NCBI GenBank assembly: GCA_933228675.1
Contig: OW121744.1
Span: forward strand, 62,103,928-62,167,927
Reading direction: 5' to 3'
DNA from: Stomorhina lunata
Lineage: Eukaryota; Arthropoda; Insecta; Diptera; Rhiniidae
Length of the DNA stretch: 64,000 nt
Shown here: positions 55,756 to 64,000 of the stretch, in pieces
Layout of the letters: the number at the start of each line of letters is the position of its first letter
Position numbering within the stretch: the stretch's first letter is position 1
Translations under genes and position numbers: made by a program
Notes under the pieces: generated by a model
Database searches by the model: none
What the model was told of the DNA's origin: nothing
What the model saw: the letters and a program-made list of their open reading frames with translations, nothing else

Positions 55756-56130
55756 AATCGGTTCACATTTGACCATAGCTTACATACAAACTCTCCTGTC
55801 AAAATGTACTAAATGAGACAAAAATCACTAAAACGCTCGTAAGTCTAAAGATAATGAGGTTTTTAAGTTTATTTTTTGCATACTTACTTTTTGTAATAAC
55901 TGTAATTAATTTGGCAAATTTCGAGATAATCGGTCCACATTTGACCCTAGCTCTCATATAAGTACAAATGACGGAAACAGCTTAAATAAATAAGTTTTGA
56001 GAAAATGTTTGAATGATGGCAAAAATTTGCAAATATTTGTCTTTATACAGATAAAAGAACACCTTTGACCTTAGTGGTGAAGGGTATCCTATGGTCGGAC
56101 GTGAACGACTACAGCACTTTCTTACTGTTT
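55756..56130 (+). mobile_element. HINE-like 3' part, head-to-head with the previous copy
   Basis: From AAATCGGTTCACATTTGACC through AAAATGTACTAAATGAGACA, AGTGGTGAAGGGTATCC to TTTCTTACTG. It joins the minus-oriented copy just after the GTCY tract, so the two make an inverted pair of about 1.8 kb. Confidence 0.88.
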
Positions 56131-56303
56131 TTTATGTATATTTGACTAAGATCAGATAATTTATATGGAAATAAGAAATCTTCAATTTTATACAAATTAA
56201 TTTCTGTTTACACCTTGTATTTAAAATAAAAGTACAGTTTTATAAAAAGTCTTTATGAGTTGATACATTTATACATACATATGTCTTTTAAACCAATAAT
56301 ATA

Positions 56304-56600
56304 TATACATATAATTCCCCGACAACATTCAAATTTGAACAAGGGGTACTTCTCTTAGACAATGAGCTGCATCCGATTCTATTTTTAGACTCATTGAAAG
56401 GGACTCCGAACGGCAAATGCATTAGTTAGAGAAATTTTACATAGCCTAATAGTCAATAACCAGTGGCTATCTGAGTTATGAGGTGAACCGCCGCTCTTTT
56501 GAAAATTAATTTTTTTCAAGTGGGTCTGGCAGGGATCGAGCTTGGAACCTCTGGTATTCTTGGTGGAAGACTAACCTGCTATACCACGGCGGTTCACCAA
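56304..56600 (-). mobile_element. tRNA-derived SINE, copy 3
   Basis: On the minus strand: GGTGAACCGCCGTGGTATAG, GTTAGTCTTCCACC, GAATACCAGAGGTTCCAAGC, TCGATCCCTGCC, then a T/A-rich link and GGCGGTTCACCTCATAACTC, body and 3' end TTGTCGGGGAATTATATG with a TA-rich tail. The body lost about 20 bp (CGGAGTCCC instead of CGGAGCCGGAGTTAAAACG...). The 11-bp word GGTGAACCGCC at the head start is perfectly complementary to GGCGGTTCACC after the link. Confidence 0.87.
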
Positions 56601-57595
56601 TATTAGGTGGGAAGAAAAATTGTTCTAAAACCGTCCTTCGACCGGTCGACTCAAAATCTTCTAGAGCGTGTTCAGGTCTCAATTTTGAATAGAAAAAATA
56701 TTATAATGTTATACCTTAGCCTCAGCGGTGTTGGACAATGTCGGTGCGAACGCCACCGGTGTTTAAACTGTTCTGCATTGTGAATACCGCTAATTTTTTT
56801 CTATAAAATGTCACACATCATAAATAACTAATTGTCTTTTAAATATTTCAAATAACAATTTAATAAATTAAATAATATTTATTTATCTTTTTCTGTTTTT
56901 TTGCAGGTAAGACGATAACAAATTTAAAATGCAATTCAAAGTTTATAATTCTGTAAGTGATACTATAATTTTACATATGGAAATCAAAAATGGAAATAGT
57001 TTAGAAAAAAGTGCATTGCTCTAGTATTTTCTATTACTTTGATTAGCAAAAGTAGACTTTTAAGGGATTCACAAGTTGTCTGATATATGTACTTAATGCA
57101 CACTTTTTGAATACATTAGATATATTTTCTTTCGACATTTTGAATAACCATTTTTTGACTACAATGTTGCATTTTATCACAATTTACGTTAGAGTAATAG
57201 AATTATTTGTCACTTTTAAGTGCAAAATGTCATTAAATCCATTTGGGTAAATTAAAATTTTATTGATAAATAAAAGCCAATATATTTTTTTTATCATTAA
57301 TGTCTGTTGTATTAGCAATATAGAGACTTTGAAATTGAATTAGTGTAAATTACACATTTTGATAATGTAACGAATTTATTTGTATTATAAGACACATATT
57401 CTCAACATCTTAAGATGTCTGGTTAAAAAGCGCACGTAGTAATAGTTTGTAGATTTACATAGATTTTTCCTAACTTTTTGACTGTAAAATGTAAACACCT
57501 TAATTAAAGTCATTGATTACAAGTGCCCAGTTTTAACAGTTTGATACAATTTTAAGGAAGTTTTAAATTAATTTTCTATTAGCTTGTTATCTTTA
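56601..57595. other. AT-rich sequence, candidate intronic
   Basis: No repeat family or credible reading frame. It contains the candidate recursive splice site described separately (56829-56911). It is among the least repetitive stretches in the window. Confidence 0.5.
56829..56911 (+). other. Candidate recursive (ratchet) splice site
   Basis: A branch-point-like CTAAT at about 56829 is followed, about 70 nt later, by the pyrimidine tract TTTATCTTTTTCTGTTTTTTT, then GCAG|GTAAGA (junction 56906/56907). Acceptor directly joined to donor is the form of recursive splice sites in long fly introns. It could also be chance or an ordinary acceptor. No flanking exon is identifiable. Inferred only. Confidence 0.4.
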
Positions 57596-57670
57596 CTGAT
57601 TTAGGAGATATGACCTTACCGTATTTACCCTTTTTAGCTAAAAAGTGTTTTATATAGAGATAAAAAACTT
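57596..57670 (+). repeat. Single fragment of the 140-170-bp periodic family
   Basis: GATTTAGGAGATATGACCTT, TACCGTATTTACCCTTTTTAG and AAAAAGTGTTTTATAT match the unit at 2336-2420. An isolated, diverged piece. Confidence 0.6.
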
Positions 57671-57885
57671 TAAGTTGACAACACTTTTTAACTGTCCCCA
57701 CCAACATTTTTTTTTTTTGGTTTTATCAAAAAACTATTTTATACAACTATAAATAATTGTAATAAATTGGGATCTTAGTGCAATACACTGAAGTTAAACT
57801 TTTTAATTAAATATTTGATATCCCATAATTTTTGAAAATATCAAAATATACCCCATGATATTCAAAACACAAATCAGGGGGGTTA

Positions 57886-57987
57886 CTGTGTATCTCGGTT
57901 CGAAAATAAAACTGTTCAAATTTGTATGCTTAAAGCAGTGAGTTTCGAAAATGATTTTTTTCGAATCGAAATACGCGGTAACCCCCA
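57886..57987. other. ~100-bp hairpin with ~30-bp imperfect stem
   Basis: GGGGGTTACTGTGTATCTCG (57886 on) and, inverted, GGGGGTTACCGCGTATTTCG (from 57987 back) pair on to TTCGAAAA, enclosing about 40 nt. It could be a tiny MITE or an RNA hairpin. Mismatches are mostly transitions (T/C, C/T). Confidence 0.6.
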
Positions 57988-58404
57988 GGACTATGCGGAG
58001 GATGAAAAAATTGACTTGGTTAATTTTATATATGAGAGCTGGCATCGTCAGGATGGAGATTCATTTCAGTTTATCAAATTTCTCCGAGAACTTTAGTCAA
58101 AAATAGGGCGTGTTAAACTCAAAACAGTTCTAAGTTGCTCTTATGCATATTTTATGATTCGACATCTGTCATGCCTTTTGAAGCACAAGGTCGACCTTTT
58201 TAGTTATTTTCTTACATGTTGATTTATCGAATGTCTTCAAGGATACAAATTTCCCTTCTTGTAAACATTGGACCTCCGTCTCGAGATTAAAGCTTTCAAT
58301 CCAGGCCTTTCAAGTGATCAAAAATAGTTGACTTATATTATTGACTAGTATTTATCGATTTGCACCTTCCGAAACATTTTCGACATAAAAAGTGATATAT
58401 GTAT
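57988..58404. other. No feature recognised
   Basis: Moderately complex sequence without a domain, repeat or RNA that I can name. Confidence 0.4.
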
Positions 58405-59865
58405 CTAAATTTTGCAAACCAATTCTGATACCGTCGGTAGTACTGTCACCCAGAGTATGAAAACAAGCAAACAAAACATTCAAATTTTTTTTAGTTCTGT
58501 GATTGACAAAATGATTTGTTTTTTATTTGTACTCGAACGAAACGCATTTTTTTCTAAACTTACTCAGTTACAAAGGAAAACAAAGAATTTAGATTTCTTT
58601 AAAAACTCAGAACAAAAGCGATTCGCATGATATTTTTGTTACTCGTTTTTACAAGTTTCATTAATGATCGCGATATTTACGTTTCCTGGCAGTATTTGCT
58701 GCCTTTTTTAGCTTAAGCCAGAACAGCTTATCCGCAAACGTTTCTGAGGCTGTTTTGTACTTAAAGTTACGATGTTTTTTTAAACTTACTCAATTACACA
58801 TTTAATGAGTGATTTGATCTTATTTAATTTGCCAATCCAAATCTCAACCTAACGCTTTTGATACTCATTTTTACAAGTCTAATTAATGGTCGTGATATTA
58901 ACGAAAATTAAAAAATGTTTTCGGCTCCTAACAGTGTGGGTTGCCTATCTTAGCTTAAGCCAGAACGAAATATGTATTCGCAAACGTTTCTGAGTCTGTT
59001 TTGTACTTAAAAGTGGGATGTTTTTCTAAACTTACTCAGTTACAAAGGAAATCAAAGGGAGCAAAACCGAAAAACTCAGAACGAAAACGTCTTAGAAATG
59101 TTTGCTGAGTGATTTGATCTTATTTAGTTTAGCAATTTAAATTTCAACTTAATGCTTTTGATACTCATTTTCACAAGTTTCATTAAAGATCGTGATATTA
59201 ACGAAAATTAAAAAATGTTTTCGGCTCCTGGCAGTGTGGTTTGCATATCTTAGCTTAAGCCAGAGCGAACTATTTGCAAACGTTTCTGAAGTTGTTGTAA
59301 TTAAAAGTGGGATGTTTTTTTAAACTTAAATACTCAGTTATAAAGGAAAACAAAGGGAGCAAAACCGAAAAACTCAGAACAAAAACGTTTCGCAAATGTT
59401 TTCTGAGTGATTTGATCTTATTTAATTTAACAATCCAAATCTCAACTGAATGCTTTCATTTATGATCGGCTCCTGGCAGTATGGGCTACCTATCTTAGCT
59501 TAAGCCAGAACGAACTATTCTCAAATGATTCTGAGGCTGTTTTGTACTTAAAAATACGATGGTTTTTAACCTTATTCAGTAACAAAAGAAAACAAAGGGA
59601 CCAAACTCGAAAAACTTAGTACAAAAACGTTTCGCAAATGTTTGCTGAGTGATTTTATCTCATTTAATTTAACAATTCAAACCTCAACTGAATGCTTTCG
59701 ATTTTCATTTTAACATGTTTCATTTATAATCGTTATATTTATGAAAATTAAGAAAGTCTTCGGCTCCTGGCAAAGGGAGCAAAACGGAAAAACTTAGAAC
59801 AAAAAAAATTTATGAAAATTACAAAAAGTCTTCGGCTTCTTTTCACAAACGTTTCTGAGGCTGTT
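58405..59865. repeat. Degenerate 240-300-bp tandem array
   Basis: TTAGCTTAAGCCAGAACG recurs at about 58708, 58950, 59250 and 59495. Shared unit words are CGCAAACGTTTCTGAGGCTG, TTTTGTACTTAAAA, AAACTTACTCAGTTACAAAG, GAGTGATTTGATCTTATTTA and TTTTCGGCTCCTGGCAGTG. The last partial unit (59750-59860) is rearranged and runs into a SINE fragment. Confidence 0.9.
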
Positions 59866-60020
59866 GTGTGCATTTGCCGCTCTGAGCCGGAGTTAAAACG
59901 TAGGTTCCCTTTCAATGAGTCTTAAAATACAATCGAATGCAGCGCATTTTCTAAGAGAAGTACCCCTTGTTCCAAATGGAATGTCGTGAAAATTATTTAT
60001 GTTTGTATGTATGTTTCCCC
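59866..60020 (+). mobile_element. tRNA-derived SINE, copy 4, 5'-truncated
   Basis: Only the 3' half is present: GCATTTGCCGCTCTGAGCCGG, GTTAAAACGTAGGTTCCCT, GAGAAGTACCCCTTGTTCC, GGAATGTCGTGAAAATTATT and a TATG/TTTG tail. 5' truncation is a hallmark of LINE-type retrotransposition and supports the SINE reading over a DNA-transposon reading. Confidence 0.85.
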
Positions 60021-61290
60021 TAAATATTTCGATTATTTCATATATTTCATCAAATTCCTTTTTGCATATAAATAAATATTTAAATTAACAATTGGTATAA
60101 GTAATTGCCTAGATCAATATAAATAAAAATTAAAAATATTTTTCCAATTTATTTTTTGATATAAATAAATTTGCTCGTGAATATAGAGAATTATGTGTAT
60201 CCCAAATATACTTTTACGTCAATTCATAAATTTGAATAGCAAATTATACAAAAGCATTTTTCAATCTATTCATTCGTATGTTAATAATATTTTATGTAGA
60301 TTCTAATTGAAATATTTAGAGAATACAACCAAAAACCATATATTTGTTACGATTTTGGGTTTTTTTTTTTGGCAACAATATTTACTTCCTTTTTTGCTAA
60401 TGGAAAATACTAATTTTATTTTTAACTTTAAATATAGAACAAAAAAATTGCATTTATTTACAATTTCAGGGAAGAAAAAATTTTCCACAATAAAAACAAA
60501 ATTGTCACTTACAGGATTTGAATGCACTAAAAGAGATTTTTTAAAGTAGTTTTCACACTGGGACAGTTTTAATATGTTTTTTAAATGTTATGGTAATTTC
60601 TCTATGTTTGAACTTCATAAATCAACCGCCAAAATAGTTTATTTGAATATTAACCTTCAAAGCCCCATTGTGCTTTGAAGGTATTTGGAATAAATTCAAT
60701 AATTGCATTAGTTTTTCGTTCAACCATTTAATAGACATTTTATTTTTTTACGTTTAATTGCTGCAGGGTTATCATAAATTGAAATTGACTTTTTTTTTTC
60801 TTATTTTATTGGATTTTAGCCAAAATTAGCTGAACACAAACTGAAATTAAGTTATTGAAACAATTCATTCAATTATGGATTCCGTGAGCTCTTTAGTATA
60901 TAAAAAATATATTAGCTTATACAAAAACTTTAATGTATTTAAATCTATTAAATTTGATAATCGAAATGTAGACATTTTGTTATTAACATGTTTCAAAAGT
61001 TTTTGAAATTTACAACCAACGAACAGGCCTAATATCACATATGCAATAAATAGTTTGTTATTATCTTAAATGATATTATTACAGCTGTTCAAGCAACAAA
61101 TAAAATAGCCCTGAAATTACCCAATAACTGTAACATTAAAACAAACAAAAGGGGTACTCGCGATATGTTGCACTGACAGTGCAAAGCATGCAAATTTGGA
61201 CCAATGCTACTTACATGGTTGTTTAAAGCCCTAAAATTGCAAAGAATTAATACTTTAAAATCGATACGAAATAGAGGTTTTAAAGAAATT
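60021..61290. other. AT-rich sequence with small hairpins
   Basis: No gene. A perfect 11-bp stem ACCTTCAAAGC / GCTTTGAAGGT with an 8-nt loop lies at 60653-60682, and TGCACTGACAGTGCA at 61168-61182. Overlapping frames at about 60303-60549 on both strands are low complexity. Confidence 0.5.
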
Positions 61291-61372
61291 TTGCTTAAAT
61301 TGCAATAGTTCACAAAATTCAACTTCACAAAATTTTATCGAAAATTGACATTTTTGCGAAATTCTTCGATTT

Positions 61373-61942
61373 TTTTGGGAATTAATTATTCGAACTTTAG
61401 AATTATTTGAAAAATTAGGTTTAATCAGTCTTGAGTTCATTTAACTTTCAAATTATTAATTTTGAAAATTTTAAAAGTAATTGTGGAGAAAAACTGAAAA
61501 AATTATTTTTGAACGCGGCTCAGTGGATTGCAATCATCAGCACTTAGCGCCCTCGACCACAGTCGAGTTGTCAAATTGCAGAGATAATCATCAATTTAAC
61601 TCATTGAGTTTGATCGAACATCCCTACGTTTAATTGATTGTGTATTCTCCTATTACTTGTTTTGCTCGATCTTTTCACTTGCCGTTGGTATGTAGAGAAG
61701 AACAAGATGTTCGATCAAACTCAATGAGTTAAATTGATGATTATCTCTGCAATTTGACAACTCGACTGTGGTCGAGGGCGCTAAGTGCTGATGACGTCCT
61801 GTGGCGGGACAGAAATTGCAATCCACTGAGCCGCGTTCAAAAATAATTTTTTCAGTTTTTCTCCACAATTACTTTTCAAATTTTCAAAATTAATAATTTG
61901 AAAGTTAAATGAACTCAAGCCTGATTAAACCTAATTTTTCAA
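61373..61942. mobile_element. 570-bp hairpin element with 16-bp flanking duplication
   Basis: Arms of about 217 bp (61408-61624) and 234 bp (61709-61942) are near-perfect reverse complements around an 84-bp loop. Landmarks include TCAGTGGATTGCAA, CAGCACTTAGCGCCCTCGAC, GAGTTGTCAAATTGCAGAG and ACTCATTGAGTTTGATCGAA. The right arm has about 20 extra bp (GTCCTGTGGCGGGACAG, itself a hairpin). CGAAATTCTTCGATTT occurs on both sides (61357-61372 and 61943-61958) and once at the empty site (20495 region), so it is a true 16-bp target duplication. Frames inside arise from the arms and are not genes. Confidence 0.9.
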
Positions 61943-62322
61943 CGAAATTCTTCGATTTCAAATCACAGGTGCGGCGAAACGGTTCAAGATATCGACCTCA
62001 GTTTTTTGGATTTTTTTCTTCCATTCATTTGTTTCATAAAACTTGAAACAAAATTTAGAATTTGTAACACTTCCCAGTAAAACTTTTCATTACCAAATAA
62101 TGAGTTAAACAGTTAAACTATTGAACACGAACTACTTACTCATTCGCTGTTTAAGTCATTACATTAACATGGGGATGTCATTGGAGGCAAGTACTTACCA
62201 ATTGCAGAAAAGTAATGACTTGGGTAATCAATTTGAAAGCAACAACAACAACAGCAATAACTTTTTTGTTGTTGTTTTATTAAAAACATATATTTTTAAA
62301 CGAAATACAAAATTTTTTTTAT

Positions 62323-62395
62323 GATCCCATGGGGGCTCGAACCCAGGCCCTCCGACTGCTAGGCAGAGACTCTTCCACTGAGCTACTTCATATGT
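62323..62395 (-). pseudogene. tRNA-Ala-like sequence in second family C copy
   Basis: Same as 47153-47226 with few changes: GTAGCTCAGTGGAAGAG, CTGCCTAGCAGTCGGAG, CCTGGGTTCGAGCCCCC. Here the T-loop is TTCGAGC (TTCAAGC in the other copy), so both copies keep a plausible B-box. Confidence 0.75.
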
Positions 62396-63216
62396 TGAAA
62401 ACTTAGCAGCTTATGATTAATATAAACAATTTTTATTTTTAGATCCAAAATCATGTAAAAATAACTTTGTTTTTCCCTGCTTTTTTTTTGCTTTGTTTTA
62501 ATTTTTGGAAAAATATTTTTATACGATTTTTTGTAATTATTTTAAAACTTTTTTAAAATTATTTTAAAACTTAAACAATTTAAATCTTCTTTTTTGTATA
62601 AGTTTTTACATAAGATTGACTCTTACTTACTTAAATGGTACAACCTGTTAAGGTCAAAGTCCGAGCATATTTTAGAATTCCATGGATTTCGATCTTGTGC
62701 GAATATTCTCCAATTTTATAGGCCAAGATTTGAAAAATGTTCCTCTACTTGGTCTTTCTATCGAAGTTTCGGACATCCTCCTCTTATATTAGGTAGTGGG
62801 ACATTTCAATTCTAATTTTATCCTCTTCACTGTATTTTGTTTTTTTCAAGAGAGGGTTACTAGCCCGTAATCCTAACCCATTTTTATCGATCTTATGGGA
62901 CAACTCTCGGAACATGTTAACTCACAATATTAATGGGTGTTAAACTAGCTCCCCGGGTGATACCATGAGGAGGTGTGTGTCCACAGTTGAGATGAAGGAT
63001 GACCCAGATAAGTTGGGCTTACCAAGTTAAGACCAATTAGAATCGTGTTTGGCATTCAACATCCCCTACATAATCAAAATTGACTCATGATGGTATTTTT
63101 TCATTAACGTGAGTTAGTTTTACAATTTTTTTTTACAGAAGATAATATTTAAGTTCTTAAAATTCAAAAATCATTTAAAAAGACTCTTTTAATAAAAAAA
63201 AACTTAAAAAAAATTG

Positions 63217-63250
63217 TTGCCCTTGGTGGGATTTGAACCGGGGCCATTCA
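63217..63250 (-). pseudogene. T-arm-like sequence in second family C copy
   Basis: GGCCCCGGTTCAAATCCCAC plus CAAGGGCAAC on the minus strand, identical to the copy at 50587-50620 over the B-box. No A-box is seen upstream. Confidence 0.55.
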
Positions 63251-63470
63251 GTTTAAATTACCATCTTAATTACAAATAAGTACTTCTGTAATAACTTATT
63301 ATTTATTCGGATGGTATGTTGTAGTCGTTACAAGGTAACCAGTTATTAGAGTACTTGCCATTACCAAAGTTTTGCTGGGTTGTTGAACAAAATTTTCAAT
63401 AAATCAAAAAATGATTTTTAAAACCGACCTGAGAAAAAAGTACATTTTTCGATTGTGAAAAAAACTAAGT

Positions 63471-64000
63471 AAATTTGATAATATTTTGAGAAAACTCATC
63501 TACGAGTATTTAGTACTTATAGGTCATAGAATTTTAAATCATGTATTACGCTTTTCCCTTATCCGATTGAGCTCAAAAAAAGTGAACAAAAACAATATTT
63601 TTTCTTATATTAAAAATTCTGCTGCCTTAACTTATGGAAAAAATAAAACAATTTTTTTATTTAAATAAATGTTTTAATAGGTTAATATCTTTTTAAAATA
63701 TAAAACGTACCCATCCAGCTCTCAGCACAATATGCGAACTTTTACAACAGCTTTCACACACACACACACACACACACACTAAGGGGCTGTTTACAAATTA
63801 CGAAACGCTATTTTCGCAGAATTTGACATCCGCCCTGTGCAAGACTCTATAACGCATACGAAATTCCTCCTCCGTAACAAAAATCATACCCCCCCCCCCC
63901 CATGAGCGCGACTATGTTTGTCCTGCTCGCACTTACGTAAAATTGTCTTTGCAAAGTCAGTGCTGCCAGATTAGAATTTGTTGCTCGAAAATATAAAGAA
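63471..64000. other. AT-rich sequence, then start of a possible repeat at the window edge
   Basis: After AT-rich sequence and a (CA)n tract, 63780-64000 is GC-richer: AAGGGGCTGTTTACAAATTACG, a 13-C run at 63889-63901 and CATGAGCGCGACTATG. GGGGCTGTTTACAAATTACG recalls the ends of dispersed arthropod repeats beginning GGGC-GT-CA-AAATTACG, but the far end lies outside the window. Confidence 0.4.
63755..63779. repeat. (CA)n microsatellite
   Basis: About 12 uninterrupted CA units. Confidence 0.95.

Larger units (their letters stand above)
62073..63379. mobile_element. CCCAG-ended MITE (family C), uninterrupted, 1,307 bp
   Basis: Ends CCCAGTAAAACTTTTCATTA and, inverted, CCCAGCAAAACTTTGGTAAT. Flanks TT/TT (62071-62072, 63380-63381), consistent with a 2-bp duplication and with the empty site at 20.6 kb (TTTGTAATATTTGTTGAAC). 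It contains two minus-strand tRNA-like pieces, a (CAA)n stretch at 62239-62252, TTTTTTGTTGTTGTTTTATT, and a long shared central segment. No credible protein is encoded. Confidence 0.92.
61291..63470 (-). repeat. Foldback-arm family copy hosting two insertions
   Basis: Pieces 61291-61372, 61943-62072 and 63380-63470 together match the uninterrupted copy at about 20480-20700: GCGAAATTCTTCGATTT, AATCACAGGTGCGGCGAAACGG, AAGATATCGACCT, TTTGTAA, GTTGAACAAAATTTTCAA, AACCGACCTGAGAAAA. The two gaps are exactly the hairpin element (61373-61942) and the family C MITE (62073-63379). Confidence 0.88.

Overview
The window is eukaryotic, strongly AT-rich and almost entirely repetitive, and I found no intact host protein-coding gene. 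The organism is most likely a higher fly, probably a calyptrate such as a blowfly or house-fly relative. The main reason is at least seven full or partial copies of a short element with a (GTCY)n core (GTCCGTCCGTCTGGCTGGC), subterminal inverted repeats TACCCTTCACCAC / GTGGTGAAGGGTA and a 3' hairpin AGTCGG-N6-CCGACT. This is the architecture described for dipteran mini-me / DINE-1 / Helentron-associated elements; I call them HINE-like. The species cannot be fixed from the sequence. One candidate recursive splice site (CAG|GTAAG after a long pyrimidine tract, 56,890-56,911) suggests that the window may lie in a very long intron.

Layout. 1-3.3 kb: a 12-bp satellite, then a 140-170-bp periodic AT-rich family. 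3.2-6.5 kb: inverted repeats around a broken LINE endonuclease, and a near-perfect 1,328-bp tandem duplication. 7.5-10.5 kb: a HINE-like element carrying an internal duplication and a complete but dead Tc1-like element (9,066-10,139). 10.7-18.8 kb: more broken mariner/Tc1 relatives, MITEs, a 154-bp tandem array and a degenerate palindromic array enclosed by inverted repeats. 19-31.7 kb: HINE-like copies, a 2.1-kb foldback element and several tandem arrays. 33.7-38.9 kb: a 29-bp satellite with a 778-bp higher-order duplication. 40.5-45.9 kb: a 31-bp satellite abutting a truncated DD37E transposase, then a 2.7-kb palindrome whose core is the same satellite in the opposite orientation. 46.9-50.7 kb: a MITE with CCCAG ends, split by a 2,534-bp HINE-like insertion whose boundaries can be read exactly from the second MITE copy at 62.1-63.4 kb. 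50.8-52.9 kb: a frameshifted jockey-type reverse transcriptase. 53-60 kb: a tRNA-derived SINE family in four copies, an inverted HINE pair with a hAT-type MITE inside (8-bp target duplication), and a 240-300-bp tandem array. 61.3-63.5 kb: a foldback-arm repeat holding two nested insertions, both confirmed by an uninterrupted copy at 20.3-20.9 kb.

The elements do not act together as a pathway. They form a stratigraphy: insertions inside insertions, with several target-site duplications and empty sites readable within the window. The most interesting material is the nested, self-documenting insertions, the recurrent association of short palindrome-core satellites with inverted repeats, the tRNA-like sequences in a terminal-inverted-repeat element, the SINE closing stem and the possible ratchet splice site. 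Every identification rests on reading the sequence; no database search was possible.
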